From Pseudo-nitzschia pungens (lineage: Eukaryota; Bacillariophyta; Bacillariophyceae; Bacillariales; Bacillariaceae), in NCBI GenBank assembly GCA_037355855.1, contig CM074762.1, positions 1,302,001-1,366,000 of the forward strand: a stretch of 64,000 bases of DNA. Reading direction: 5' to 3'. Shown here in pieces: positions 33,497-46,100 of this stretch. Under the pieces are notes generated by a model. The model ran no database searches. It had not been told where the DNA came from and saw nothing but the letters and a program-made list of their open reading frames with translations. The position numbers and the translations under genes were made by a program. Each line of letters opens with the position of its first letter. Position 1 is the stretch's first letter.

Positions 33497-35773
33497 ATGG
33501 CGACTCCAATGCGATGGGCGGATTCCGATAGCGAAGACAGCGAGGACGGATACCGAGTGGGGGAGCAGGAGCCATCCGATGCCGAAGAAGCTGCACCTCC
33601 ACCGGCACCGGTGCGAGCACCGAAGAAATCGTCCGACAAGACACCCGATCGGAGCCATCCACAAAAGCAGCACAAACAACACCAGCACCAGCAACATCAA
33701 AAGGGGGGACATCAATCGCAAGGAGGACGCGGTGGGAACCATGGGGGAGGCCGAGGGAAGAATCGACAGCAGCAGCAGCAGCATCAGCAGCATCGCCAAA
33801 ATCGAGGTGGACCGGAGAATTGGAAAGAACTGGCCAAAGCTTCCTCTCGATTTTCATCCGGTACGTTACGTTACTAGTCGTGATTCCGAGCGGGAATCCG
33901 ATACCCGATATCCGAAATCAGGGCAAACCTCTCCCTGCTCGAAACTAAGGCTCACACACTGTCAAATTGAATTTGGATTGCACCATTGTCAGATCCCGTC
34001 ACCAATAACAGCGGAAACATCGATGGAAGCGCTTGGATGGCGCAGAGACGGGCAAAGATGGAGCAGGATGCCAAAGACCAAAAGCAAAAGGAAGCCGAGC
34101 GATTGCAGAAGGAACAGGAGGAAAAGCAATCCCGCCGCAAGTCGCAGATGACTGCGCTAAAGGCAGCCATGACCGAGATCAAGCAGAAACAAGTCGAGGA
34201 AACAACAGCGCCCCAATCCTCGCTCGCGGCAGCGGCGGCGTCTAGCCTGCAGGTGCAGATTCTGAAGAAGGAACAACAGGCTGCGGCTGCCGATGCCGAT
34301 CCGTCTTCCAGCAACCCGTCTTCTAGCAACCCGTCTTCGAAAGGGCCAAACGCGAGCAGCAAACAAGACCAGGAATCGGATGCCCAGGACATCAACAAGG
34401 GGTCGTGGAGGAGAGCCAAGCCACCGCCCGCCCCTCCCAAGGCAGCACCGGCTCCAAATTCGAATCAAGCCCCAAAATACAGCTATACCATAGGGCCACC
34501 CCCGGCAGCCTCCCCGCAACAAACCCCAAAACAACACATCAAAGCAGAACTGCAGCCGGATCGCTCGTCCGTTAAATTCACGAGAAGCCGAAGCAAGGGA
34601 AAGATCGACAACAAGGACGGCGGCGAGGCCAATAGCAAGAAAGGGGACAACACAAAAGGGAACAATGCAGCACCGGACAATCGAAATAACAACAAAAACA
34701 ACAACAACAAAAACAAAGGCAATGCACCCAAACCGGAGGACAAGGCGGACAACGCTGCAACAAAAGGAGGAAAAAACGGAACCACGGAACAAAAGGTGAT
34801 TGTGGCATTCGATGATTCCTCGGGACACCCGTCCTCCCCCGCCAAGAAAGGCGAATCGAAACCCAAAAACAAGAGAAACAAACAAACCAAGACCGACAGC
34901 GGCGACGAGAGCAACGTCGCCACGGCCTCCAAGGCAAAGGCGACGCGCGACGACGAAGACGTTGCCTCTATCATCACAGCCTCGTCGCGCGGGTCGTTAT
35001 CGATCCACTCCCGGACCAGCCGGGGCCGAGGAAAGCACCGGGGCGGAAGAGGCAAGTCTCACCGGCGGGGCAGTCACAGCAGTCGGAGTGGTGGTGGAAG
35101 AGGAAGAGGACGTGGTGGTGGTGGTGGTGGTGGTGGCGAGGGCAGGGGAGCCGCATCGCAACAACAGCGAAAGCAGCCCACGTCGCAACAACAGCGAAAG
35201 CAGCCCGCGTCACAACAACAGCAAAAGCAGCCAGCGCCGCAACAACAGCAAAAGCAGCCCGCGCCGCAACAACAGCAAAAGCAGCCCGCGCCGCAACAAA
35301 AGCAAAAGCAGCCCGCGCCGCAACAACAGCAAATGCAGCCCACGTCGTTGCAGCAGCAAAAGCTAAAGGAGCAGCAGAATGCGGCCGGTGGCGGCAACGG
35401 CAACGTGGGGGAAGGCAGCGGAAACCAAGCTAAAAACGACAAACGCACCGGAGCGGCAACACAGGGCAGGGGCGGAAGAGGAGCTTCCGCGGGCGGCAGG
35501 GAAGGAAATCGAGGCAATTCGGGGAGAGGGCGAGGACGAGGAGGGCGATCGTCCGGTGCAGCTGCGAAAGATGAGGTCCACAACAACGGAAAAGCCAATA
35601 ATCCATCGGGTGGACGAGGCCACAGTTCGGGCGGCAGAGGAAATGATGATCGCGGCGGGAGAGGGCGAAAAGCGGGAAGAGGGGAAAGAGGAGGTCCAAA
35701 AAAGGATGAGAAAGATTCATCATCTTCGGGCACTGCTCCAAAATATAGCTACGAAATTGGCAAAGACCTATAA
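33497..35773 (+). CDS. RGG/Gln-rich putative RNA-binding protein, two exons
   Basis: Exons 33497-33860 and 33993-35773 (donor GTACGT, acceptor TCAG, phase 1) give 714 residues. It starts MATPMRWADSDSEDSEDGYR, an acidic WxDSD segment. Glycine-rich GGRGG boxes and Gln/His runs follow, then a charged helix (AKMEQDAKDQKQKEAERLQ) continuing through QEEKQSRRK. Basic Asn/Lys repeats come next, then RGRG/RGGRG tracts typical of RNA-binding disordered proteins, and a Gln/Lys/Pro repeat array at about 510-570. The motif APKYSYxIG occurs twice: internally at about residue 280 (APKYSYTIGPPP) and at the extreme C-terminus (APKYSYEIGKDL). No folded RNA-binding domain is visible. A ribonucleoprotein-condensate or translation role is plausible inference. 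Confidence 0.75.
35159..35347 (+). repeat. Seven 27-base coding repeats (QQQxKQPxx)
   Basis: Seven consecutive 9-codon units (QQQRKQPTS, QQQRKQPAS, QQQQKQPAP and variants) within the RGG/Gln-rich protein, followed by a degenerate eighth. The last full unit carries Met in place of the central Lys. Near-identity at DNA level indicates recent replication-slippage expansion. Confidence 0.85.
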
Positions 35774-36014
35774 CTAATCGAACCGTTAAAGATGATGTCA
35801 GAAAGAAATTGAATTGTGTCAAAAGTACTCGTACTTGCATCTAGTATAGCTTAAGTTCCGTTGCATTGCATGCGTCGGCACTTGAATTGTACTGTAGTTG
35901 ATTCCCCAATCTTTAAAATCATGTTTAGTGTTATGAAAAATGCTGTTATCCTTCTTCGTGGTGCGCGCTTCGCAGCAACCTATGAAGATAGAATCAATCC
36001 CCCAACAAATTATC

Positions 36015-39000
36015 TCATGCCTTGGCTTTTGCACTCTTCAGCAATCGAGCCTTCTCTTTTTCTTCCTTCTGTAACGCATACTTCTCTCTCTGACGTTCTC
36101 TACATCGGAGACACTTGGTTGCTAATCCCTTATCACCAAATGCAGCCCAAGGGCGGAAGTTTTTGCAGCCCTTACACCATTTAATCTCAAGACCCGAGTT
36201 TGCTACTACCCATACATTGACATCGCAAAGTGTACACAAACCCTTATTTTGGGTAGGGATGATTGCGTAACCACTCTTATCTCCCGAAACATCTTTCGAA
36301 TCCTTCTTACCAAGAGCCCCATTACTCTTCTTTTTGTTTCCTGAAGAACATGGGCATGCCGACCCGCACATTACACAACATCTCATGCCTTCTGGAAGGT
36401 TAACAGCTTGCTTTTGAGACATATGCACGGGAAAGTTCACTAGACTCGTGAATTCCGGAACAGTAGCGGTCTTGAACTTTTCCATATCACCTTGGAACTT
36501 GGAAGGAATTGGAGGCTTCAAAGGAATGCATTTTCTCTTGGACTGAGTGATATCCATTGGCGACATGTGATGCGGACTGGCCATCGGCGGTACCATTCCC
36601 CTCTGATGAGGACTCCACATTTGCTTAGGACCAGGCAATCCCATAGGTGACGTCAAAGGGTGGTGAGTCGACATCGGTGGGGGAATGTGAAGTGGCATCG
36701 GTGCCATGTGAGCATTTGGGGGCATCCTTCCACGAAGATTTCGAATTCGATCATTGTGTGGCCCAGGTGGTGGATGATGATGACCACCGAACATATGCCC
36801 GAAATCACGTCGTTCACCGTGTAGAGGACTACGCGAAAATCCCGCACCCATATTGGAGACTGGATATTGCGGGGGTTGCGCTTTTGATCCGGTATACAAT
36901 GGTGTCGGGGGTAGACCATCTCGTGGCGGTCCATGAGAAAAGAATTGAGGTGTGTGTTGCCTCTGTCTTCGGTCCATGAAAACGTTGTTCGAATGATAAA
37001 TTTGCTCCGATTGTGAACCCTTGTTGTTTAGTTCTTTGTTGTGCATGGATTTCTTCTCAGATCTTTCCAAGTGATGATTCTCGCGCTCATCAGTACCGGA
37101 GTCACGGAAGAAAATCGGAAGTGGCGTTGATGTACCACCACGATCAAGCGAAATGGCAGTGTCAGAATTCGGAGATAGCATTGAGAGTCGAATGCTTTCA
37201 CCATCTTCTTTGTCATTATCTTCTTCCTCCTCCTCATCCTCGCTTTTCTTCTTAGACTCGTGGTCTTCCTTCCAGAGAGAAAAGTGATGGGGACTGATAA
37301 CCATGTTGTTTGTTGCAGACGATAGATGAGAAGTCGTAGAGTCAGGTCGTCTTCTTTCTCCCTTTTCACTACTTTCCTCCCAACTGCAACCTGCCAAATC
37401 CTCAAGTGAAGGAGTATCTCCTGCGATACTCCACGACAGGGAAGGTCCAAGGGCTGAAAATGCAGCTGCAGATGGAGAGATTCCACTCTCGCTTGCATGT
37501 GGTAATGGAGTGAAGGACTGGCCTCGAAGATGCTTGTTAAGGGTGTGTTCATCAGTCATTGAATCGTTTTGAAGCATATTCGGTGGCGTTGGTGTGTCTG
37601 TCAGTGAGTCATGACGTGGTTTCTCTGTGACAACATCCATGTCAGTCTTCACCGTTATTTTGGGTGTCATGTTTTTCTTTCTAACGGTGTTTGTCTTCAC
37701 TGGAGTTTCGTCAACATCACGATGATTGATAGGTGATGTTGATAAACTTAGAAAGATGTTTCTGTTTTCGTCTGATTCCTCCTGCTCCGAATCTTTCATC
37801 GACAGCTGTCGGAAGCGGGAAGATTCGGCGCCGTCGATCGACTGATCGGAAGTGTCAACTCGAGAAATGCCTTTCCTCTTAAATATTGACTTTGCGCCAT
37901 TGTCTCTTTCAACTGACACTGGTGCACTATCACTTCCTTTCCGTCTTTTTGGTGACGCTTTCATCATTGGTACATCGTCAACAGCCGACACTAGACAAAG
38001 AGTTACAGAATATTGCGTGAGATGACTTCTCTGAAAAATTGACCTGTTCCGGTTTGAACTCCTTGCAACATACCTTTTGACCCTTCGTAGGACGAAAGAG
38101 AAAAGCCTCCAGCACTCAGACTAGAAGTTGTTGAATTTCCGGAATTCGTTCTACGGTGCGTTGGACGTTCACGTTCGTCGAAGATGTTGGCAGAGCGCGA
38201 AATAGGCGGAAGGAAATTCGAATCTCGAGAAGACGACCTTTCACGCTTGTTCGGTGACTCAGTCATGGACTGATCAGCAGTTTTACTAGCAGTAGTGGTG
38301 CTGGTGCTACAGCTGCTGTTGGTTCGTCGGAAAGAATACGACAACGGAACAGACTTGATATCTTGACTTCCGTCGTGTACACCCTCGATTGTTCGCTTTT
38401 TCCTCGAGCCCTCGGATGAGTGAGACTTGGTCGATCTCTTGCTCCTACTTGATGATATAGAGATTGAGTCCGAAGCTTGCTGAGAGCTATGGTACGATGG
38501 TGGAGGAGGACCAGGATGGTAGCCCATTGGAGGTGGGGGCCCAGGGTAGTGACCTCCGTATCCAGTATGATGATATCCGGGGGGAGGAGGTCCTGGACGT
38601 CCGGGCATGTTCGGTGGATGACCATAGTGCCCGTTGCGCCCACTATAATGCGGTTGCCCTGGGTGAGGAAGGGGAGGCATCTGGTGATAGTGGTGTGGAT
38701 GTGGAGCCCTGTAATGATGATCATGATGACCCCCTGGGTTTCCATTATAGTTTAAGTATTGGTGGGGTGCATGGGGAGGATGGTATGGACCAGGTGGAGG
38801 TCCTCTTGATCCCCCGTGCATAGCAGGATGGCTGGGATAATGTCCACCTCTGCCAGGAGGAGGTTGATGCCTATAAGAAGGATGATAACCTTCATGCATG
38901 TACGGCCTTTGCTGGCGCGGAGATTGTTGGGAACTCTTTCCTTTCCTGGCTTTGGGTGACGATTTAGATTGCGTTGAGTTCTTTGATAGATGTGATTCGT

Positions 39001-39163
39001 CTCTTCCATCGTTCAGTTCTCTTCGCGATGGTATGTCGTCATCTCGGTCCTCGATCTTCATCGACCGATCTTTCAACGGAGCCCCGTTCAGAGATCTCGT
39101 GTTATCCATCCCTTTTACTTCCGCCGACGTCGTCGACGATGTTTTCGAATCCCCAAGTTCCAT
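36015..39163 (-). CDS. Prion-like protein with C-terminal Cys-rich finger, two exons
   Basis: Minus-strand exons 38074-39163 and 36015-37990 (donor GTATGT, acceptor CTAG, phase 1) give 1021 residues. The N-terminal third is Pro/His/Gly/Tyr-rich, a prion-like composition (repeated GHYP, PPPGPYHPP and HHYHQMPP). The middle is Ser-rich and acidic, with a second Pro/Met/His-rich part. Two conserved Cys clusters close the protein: RCCVMCGSACPC at about 900, and a C-terminal module at about 945-1000 (CTLCDVNVWVV ... EIKWCKGCKNFRPWAAFGDK, then CLRCRERQREKYAL). CxxC-x-CxxC-x-CxxC spacing implies two zinc sites. The last part recalls Stc1-like or RNA/chromatin-associated zinc modules, but I cannot assign a family. 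A nuclear regulator able to form condensates is inference. Confidence 0.75.
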
Positions 39164-39909
39164 TGTTCCCGATTGTGTGAATCGATCAACTCCAATATGT
39201 GATTCGAAGGTATTTTTTAGTAGCTACAATGGAGAATCCGCAGCAGATTGTCTCAAAAGGAAGCTAAAAATTGTGAACTCGAAATCGGCTGAGAAGCAAA
39301 AAGTATTTTCGTTGCCCGATCAGGTGGGAGGAAACGTTGCTTTATGTTACAAGCGGTAACGTAAGTATGTAATATACGAATATGAAGAACTTTTTATATT
39401 AACTGGCGTTAAAAATCTAAGCAAGGTGGCTAGCAGTTTTTGGAAATCGCGCGAAACACGGACAAAAACTTATCAACGGTGTTTCTGTTCACCATCAGGA
39501 TAACAGCACAACGGTTACGTTCCAGTATGCCTCAGAAAGCCGTTAAGATGTGGGTGAGCGCGGCAAAAATCTGAAAACAATCGTTGGACGATGGATACGG
39601 TAGTAATCTTACGGTAAAGAAAGGCCTTACTTGCACCTCGTACAAGTACAATGGATAGTCCGGTACACGTACCGTTTCTATGTCGGTATTCATTCCCTTG
39701 ATTGACAGGTGTTTCGTTGTTCCATGCCCAACACCCAATACCCAACAGCCATCACCTTTAACCTACTTACCGGTAATCTTACCCCCTGGGGGTATGCAAG
39801 TACGATTGCCGAATGAGACTACCGTCCAACGAGATAACATTGTGAGCATGTTCTACCTGATGAATAGGCCAAAAACTGCCAATTCCAATGGCATACGAAA
39901 CCAGAAACC
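39164..39909. other. Divergent intergenic region
   Basis: This lies between divergent starts. GTACCGT and CTTACGGTAA words occur at about 39595-39680, and TTACCGGTAATCTTAC lies just upstream of the plus-strand gene at about 39768-39783. No gene is supported. Confidence 0.5.
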
Positions 39910-41268
39910 ATGGTGACAAGTAGAAGGCACAGGTCTTTGTCTATTGGCTTCGTCGTGTTTTTCGTATTGTTGGCAACACGAAGCGCTATCCGCAATAGGT
40001 TCGCACTCGAACAAATCATCTCGGCAATCAAAGAATCCCGTATTACCACCGTTGTCGAGATATCGGAATCGGTAAATCTGAGCGCGATTCCGTCCATCGA
40101 CTCGAACCGAACTTTTCCGATACGAGTAGCAAGCACGAATGCAAGTTCTAGGTCGGAGACATCTCGATTGTGTTCCCGAGACGAACTAAAGGTTGGTTCG
40201 TGGAAGCAACAGGTTCTTGATGCACCTCCCTACTTGCCTAAAACCGTTCACCTTCAATGCTACCCAGATTCCGAATACCATTCAGGAGAATGGACGCACA
40301 CATATGAGTGGGAACCAAAAGCTTCGCTATCGAAAGATTGCTCTTTCACAAACTGGAACCGCGGTGAATTTTGTAGACTCATGAGAAGAGCTACGATATT
40401 GGTACGAATAAGCGCAATTTGTGCATGCCTCTTGTCGCCGACTGCTTCTTTTGAGATTCGTGAAAATCTCATTAGTTTTTTTCTTCGTCGTATTCCGATT
40501 CAGATCATCGGAGATTCACTAAGTTTCGAGCATTATCGCTCTCTTGGCCATATGCTGGGAATACACGTTTCCCAACATTCACAACACGAATCAAAAGCGG
40601 ATGGAAAAAACGTCGTAAATTATGCCTGTCGAAAGCAAACGCGGCTTGTTTTTCGTCGCGATGACCTCTTGTCGAATGTCAGCCATGCTATATTTGAAGA
40701 AAAAGCTTTCCCTCAAGTAATCGTGATGAATCGCGGAGCTCATTACAAAAACGACACGGTTCTGATGGCAGGGATGCAGAGAGTTGCTGAGGAATTGAAT
40801 CGATGGAAGTCGCATTGTGAAAGTTTCAACATAACCTGTCATCTCCTGTGGAGGACAAGCGTCCCGGGACATCCGAAATGCGGGGAAAATAATTTTACGG
40901 AGCCGGTGAATGATATACACGCGATGGAAGCTTTCATCAGCGACCGCTCGAATTACGATGAACGGACGATGCAGTACCATTGGTTCGATTACCAACACCA
41001 GAATGAACTGGTGATTGACATGCTGAAGAAGCACGAGAGCTTGGTGCAGGGGACATCAACTCCTTTCTTCCTCGAAATAATCGACGCCTACTATTTGAAC
41101 GTGCTTCGACCAGACGAGCATCGAACTCATCAGGACGACTGCCTTCACAATTGCTATCCCGGGAAAATGGATGTATACAGTCAGTTGCTGTTGCATTTTC
41201 TAACAATTCAACGAGGTCAAAGAGACATAGATTCTTTGATTGCTTGGCAAGACAGCAGAGCTTACTAA
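39910..41268 (+). CDS. PC-esterase (PMR5/TBL-like) glycan O-acetyltransferase-family protein
   Basis: The open frame is uninterrupted, but 40402-40503 is very probably a 102-base phase-0 intron (GTACGA...pyrimidine tract...TTCAG). Removing it gives 418 residues and places ATILIIGDSLSFEHY in the normal family arrangement. The N-terminus (SLSIGFVVFFVLLATRSA) is a signal anchor for the Golgi. A TBL-like region follows (LKVGSWKQQ ... FTNWNRGEFCRLMRR), then GDSL with nucleophile Ser about 169, the NRGAHYKND block and the C-terminal DCLHNCYPGKMDVYSQLL, whose DxxH (Asp about 376, His about 379) completes the triad. Plant TBL enzymes transfer acetyl groups to cell-wall polysaccharides. Here a role on diatom cell-surface glycans is inferred. 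Confidence 0.85.
   Translation: MVTSRRHRSLSIGFVVFFVLLATRSAIRNRFALEQIISAIKESRITTVVEISESVNLSAIPSIDSNRTFPIRVASTNASSRSETSRLCSRDELKVGSWKQQVLDAPPYLPKTVHLQCYPDSEYHSGEWTHTYEWEPKASLSKDCSFTNWNRGEFCRLMRRATILVRISAICACLLSPTASFEIRENLISFFLRRIPIQIIGDSLSFEHYRSLGHMLGIHVSQHSQHESKADGKNVVNYACRKQTRLVFRRDDLLSNVSHAIFEEKAFPQVIVMNRGAHYKNDTVLMAGMQRVAEELNRWKSHCESFNITCHLLWRTSVPGHPKCGENNFTEPVNDIHAMEAFISDRSNYDERTMQYHWFDYQHQNELVIDMLKKHESLVQGTSTPFFLEIIDAYYLNVLRPDEHRTHQDDCLHNCYPGKMDVYSQLLLHFLTIQRGQRDIDSLIAWQDSRAY
40402..40503 (+). other. In-frame, stop-free intron of the PC-esterase gene
   Basis: A GT...AG segment of 102 bases (34 codons, no stop). It has a T-rich tract from about 40470, ends at TTCAG, and splits the hydrophobic strand that normally runs straight into GDSL. 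Retention would insert 34 residues without changing frame. Confidence 0.75.
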
Positions 41269-43129
41269 CTTCGATAGGGTACTATCAATGCTTCGAGGCC
41301 AAATCCAAAACGGTATAGAAGAATGGTTTTGAAAAAGCTTCCTTATTTATGTCACTTCTTTTTCATCGCGTTATCATTATTTCCATTATTAATATTATTG
41401 TTGATATTGTTTCTTGCAAGTTGCACAATTTGCGTGTCGTGGATCGGTTGTGATAGCACTTCAGTCCACGGACGAAGTCGAGCTATCTTACTGCTGTGTT
41501 TGCAATCAAAGTTTTGTCGTGATACCAAAGCAAACATCCCATTTCTAGTGCAAGTGTTGGTACATTATCATCCGCAACATTATTTTATCGGTCGAACGAG
41601 GAACACCCTCCTCTAGTACTAGTAGTATAATAGTCGACTACCGTCGAAGGAGTCGACCCAGAAAGTGTAGAGTCGACCCAAGTAGGTCGTTGAGTAGTAT
41701 TCGTCTGAGATGAAACCACTAGTACCTAAAGATCAACCACCAATACCTCCTCCTGCTGTCAAATTGAGTGCGGGCTTGGTTCTTCTGAAAACCACTAATC
41801 TTTTGTCGAACATGATCTACTACTACTAGTACTACTAGTGGTGGTGCTGACTGATTGAATAGAAGCAGAACTGTTACTGCAAATCGCTGGGATTCCAAAC
41901 AATGCTAATTGAAAAGAAGGAGGGCCAAACGAGATGTTCCCCCTCATCACTATTACTATTACTATCACTAGCACTAGCACTAGCAGGAGTAGTACCAGCA
42001 GCAGTAACAGCACCACCAGTAACATCAACAAGAACCAGCAGCAAATGAGGAGGAGTTTCTTTTCATGACAAATGTGTGCTGGTGCCGGTTCTTCTTCAAG
42101 AAATCATCCTCATGATGGTCGTGCACTTCACCATTCCTCGGAATGCATCATTCTTGGATGCCCAAGAAAAGGTTGATTCTGAGCAGCGGCAGTTGTTGTT
42201 GCTCCTTGTTGGGATGTGAGTTTGATTACTACAAGTCTAGTACTAGCCTAGAGGAAACTTCGTACTGTACTAGTAGTATTCTTATTACTACGTACTTCGT
42301 ATTTTTTGTCACCCTTTCTCTTTCACTACGTAAAATTTAAAGAGTCCAACCGTAAGTTACGACATGACCAGTAAATACCGTTACTCGTACGTAAGACCTT
42401 ACCTACTGCCGTATGGGAGCGAAAAAATACTTTGGGAAACAATCATTCCTTGTTCCTCGCTGAATAGAGCCGCACAAGGGTTACAGCTCACACCAAGACA
42501 TAGGCATTAAATGCCTTCTCTGGGTCATGGATGATGTTACGAAGGGACATAGGAGTAATTGGTTTTTAACCCAGCTCATTGTTTTAAGGTCACCGACTGC
42601 AGCTTCCGGGAAAAGCCCAGAAGAATCCTATCCAAATTCCGACCCCGCCGAAAGGATCGCTAGCGATAAGCTACTACGGTAGGCAGGGGCAACATCCCAT
42701 TATTCTTACTGTATGGTTAATCTTACGTTAACTTTGCGGGTATCCATAATCTTACCTGTATACGGCTTTGTTGCTTTTTCTGCGCCAAACTTGCGTCTAT
42801 TATGGTACGAAGTACGAATGCTTAGTGGTTGCACACCAAGTTGCTAACCGTTTACGGCCCTTTTTGTTATCGCACCGATACGAGTAGTTCATCGAATCTC
42901 ACGCTGCGAGTACGGATAACATTTCCTCGGGTGCACCCTAACTCACCGAGGAATTTCCTTCGTTTCGTTGCGAACTAGACAACCAATCGTCTCGGGTATG
43001 GAAGACGATACGATCCCTGGTATTGACAACTGACTTGAGAAAGTAAAACAATATCACACCTCGGCACGGCTAAGAAAACAGAATTCCCCCACTAGATTCG
43101 AAACAAATTGTGCGGAGGCCCGAAGAAGG
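41269..43129. other. 1.9-kb gene-free region with ACTAGTA islands
   Basis: No coding frame of quality. ACTAGTACTAGTAG-type runs occur at about 41610-41635, 41815-41840 and 42235-42285, and TTACTCGTACGTAAG words at about 42380-42410. The stretch 42420-42720 has a more balanced composition and could be an old element or non-coding gene, but I find no terminal repeats or tRNA-like structure. Confidence 0.5.
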
Positions 43130-46100
43130 ATGAGTGCTAGTGCTAGTGCTCGCACTCGTAGCCGTAGTCGGCGGCAACTCTTGGTGGTGCCCGCACCGTT
43201 CCATCTGCCGCTGGTGCTGCTGATCCTGCTGCTGCTCGGGTTGTCTTGGTGTCCCCCCTGCTCGGTTTTGGTATTCGTTGGGGCATCGCTCCCGGACGTC
43301 GTGCTCCGCGTCACGCCCACGCCGCTGTCGGAATCCAACGTCCTGACGGTGCTGGACGATCACGATCCCCTCGAGCTCCTGGTCAAGCGGGCTTCGTTCG
43401 GAAGCAAGGCCCACTACCTGAAAGGCACGCTCGTTCGGTCACCCGACAACGATCCGTACCTCTGCGAGCGCTTCTATGCCACGGTGGACGTGAATTCGAC
43501 CTCCGGCGAGGCCAGCGTCATCACCATCCCCCCCCCTCCGCAGCCCGAGACGAACGAGTCCACCATTCTGCTGGTGCCCCGCGGCGAGTGCTCCTTCGAG
43601 CGCAAGGCCTACGCCGCCAAGGCCTTTTACGGAGCCAGGGGCATCATGATCTACGACCGGCTGGGCGCCCGGTACCGGTGGAATTCCACCTCCAACCGCG
43701 TGGTCTTTCCCTTTCCGCAGTACGACTACGAGTGCGGCAACGGCCACCAATTCCTCGAGAATCTCCCGCTGGATCCACCGGCCTACAACTCGACGCTCCT
43801 CGATCCATTCATGGGAATGGAAATCTCCACTACCACCGACGCCATGAGGGATTTTGTGAGCCTGAGGACCAAATACGACGGATCCTCCGATGGCGGAGCC
43901 TCCACGAGCACCCTGGAGGATTCGTACCCGCTCAAAGCCTGCAACCTCACCGGCACGGCGCACCATGCCTGCGAATCCAATCTCTGCCTGGTCACGTCGC
44001 ACGTCGAAAACTCCACCTCCTATCCGGTCTGCTGCGCCTGGGACGTTCCAATGATCATGCCGCCCTCGCAAGACGCGGCCGATCTGGACACGGACGACGT
44101 TCTGGCCGTCTTTCTCACCATTCGGCAGTCCGAGGCCATCCTGAGGTCGGACATTTTGTCCTCGGGCAGCGAGGTCACGATCCAGACCCGGGGGAGCACC
44201 TCCGTCTTCAACGGGACGTACGTTCTCATGTGGTTGTGGGGGACCCTGGTCATGGCGATCGCGGCCTGGTACGCGGCGGGGGAGTACCGGAGCTTCGGTG
44301 CCAAGCTCACGGCGACCAAGGCGGCCGAGGAAGCGGCCAACCGCACGAGCAAGAGCGGCAAGCGGGATCGAAGCCGCCGAAGCAGCACGGGTGGCCGGGA
44401 CGGCAGCAACAAGAGCACCTCGAGCGGTAAACGAGATCGCGATCGCAGCAACCGCAGCAGTGCGAGCGGAACGGGAAATCGCAATCGCAGCCGGCGCAGC
44501 AGCACGGGTGGCCGGGACCGCAGCGGCAAGGAGAATGCGGCAACGGCGATCCCCAAATCGTCCCTGTCGTCGTATTCTTCCCGGTCCTCGTCGTCGAACA
44601 AGGCCAAGGAATCGGAGGAACGCACCCTCCTCGGAGATTCGCAAACCGATATCGATGCGGATATCGAGAGCGGGGCATTCCAGGACAGCGGGGGGTTCCA
44701 GGACGAGATTGTCTTTCAAATGAAGAGCGACAAGCAGCCCGCAAACGACGGCGGCGAACCGGTCTGGTCCCTTCGTTCCATTCCACCGAGACAGCCCAAA
44801 AAGAGGCCGTCCATCCCGCGGGACACAGCCTCTTCCACCGACCTTTCCAGTTCCGTGGCGGGGGTGGGCGCTGGTGCTGGTGCTGGTGCTGGTGCTGGTG
44901 CTGGTGCTGCTTCGAGTGAACTCTCTGTCAGCGAAGCCTCATTCGCGCCGCCCAGGGACCCCAAGGCCATTGAATCGTTCGAAATGACCCATTGGCACGT
45001 TCTGAGTAAGTTGCGAACGGAGGAATCGACATCGATCGATCGATCGCATTGGCAGAGGAGCTCGGAAGCTCTCTTCGTCTTTTTTTTGGCAATCGTTCTC
45101 ACAGTTTGTTTTGCTTCTTTTGTTGTTGAATGCTACCACTAATACTAGTCTTTATCGTTATGTGTAGTTTGACCCTGATTCTGCTCTTCTTCTTCCGCAT
45201 CTACAACTTTTTCTTCGTTCTGTTCGGCATTGGTTGCGGCGGGGCAGTCGCCAAGCTCATCTTCGACCCCATCATCGCCAAGCTGGTGCCCAGGCTTGGA
45301 AAGGGGTGGGTGGACGAATTGCAAAAACCGGTGGTCTGTGGAATGGACGGCTTTGCCATGACCAGCAAGATGCTGGCCTACACCTGGGCGGCGCTCTTTA
45401 TCTGGTTCGGCTTCACCAACTACCTGCCGCAGCAATACGCCTTTTTTTGGATCACGCTGGATATCTTTGGAGCCGTGGTCTGCGTACTCAGTGCGACCTC
45501 CCTCAAGCTCAACTCCATCAAGATTGCCATGATTTTGCTGACGGCAATCTTTTGTTACGACGTTTTCTTTGTCTTCATCTCGCCCTTTCTCACCGGTGGG
45601 GAGTCCATCATGCTCAACGTCGCCACGGGATCGGGCAATCCGATCGCGCACGACTATTGTTACAAGTATCCCAAGGAACCGGGATGCACCGGCGTTTCCT
45701 TTCTTCCCATGCTCTTTATTTTTCCAAAGTTCAACGATTACGCCAGTGGCACGGTCATTTTGGGATTGGGGGATATCGTTTGTGAGTTTCGTTTCGTTTC
45801 GTTTCGCACTAGCTGCAGGGTAGTTTGCTTTGGTTTGTGTATGTGTGTGTATTCGTGTGTATATTCATGTGCGTTTTCGTGTGGGTGTGCAACAGTCGGA
45901 TTCCATCCTTCTCATGGCATTGGTTTTGTTTTGTGAACAGTGCCGGGCTTTCTCCTTGCCTTCAGCTCCAGGTACGACGAGGCCTCTCGGTTGATCGGCG
46001 CCCACATGAAGCAACCCGGCATACCGGTCCCGACCAAGTGGTACCAGGGATTTTTCTTCCCCATGATGATCGCCTACTCCGTGGGTTTGTTCCTTGCTAT

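Noticed and set aside
43439..44719. 426-codon minus-strand frame opposite the SPPL first exon
   Set aside because: Antisense of the PA domain; no independent support.
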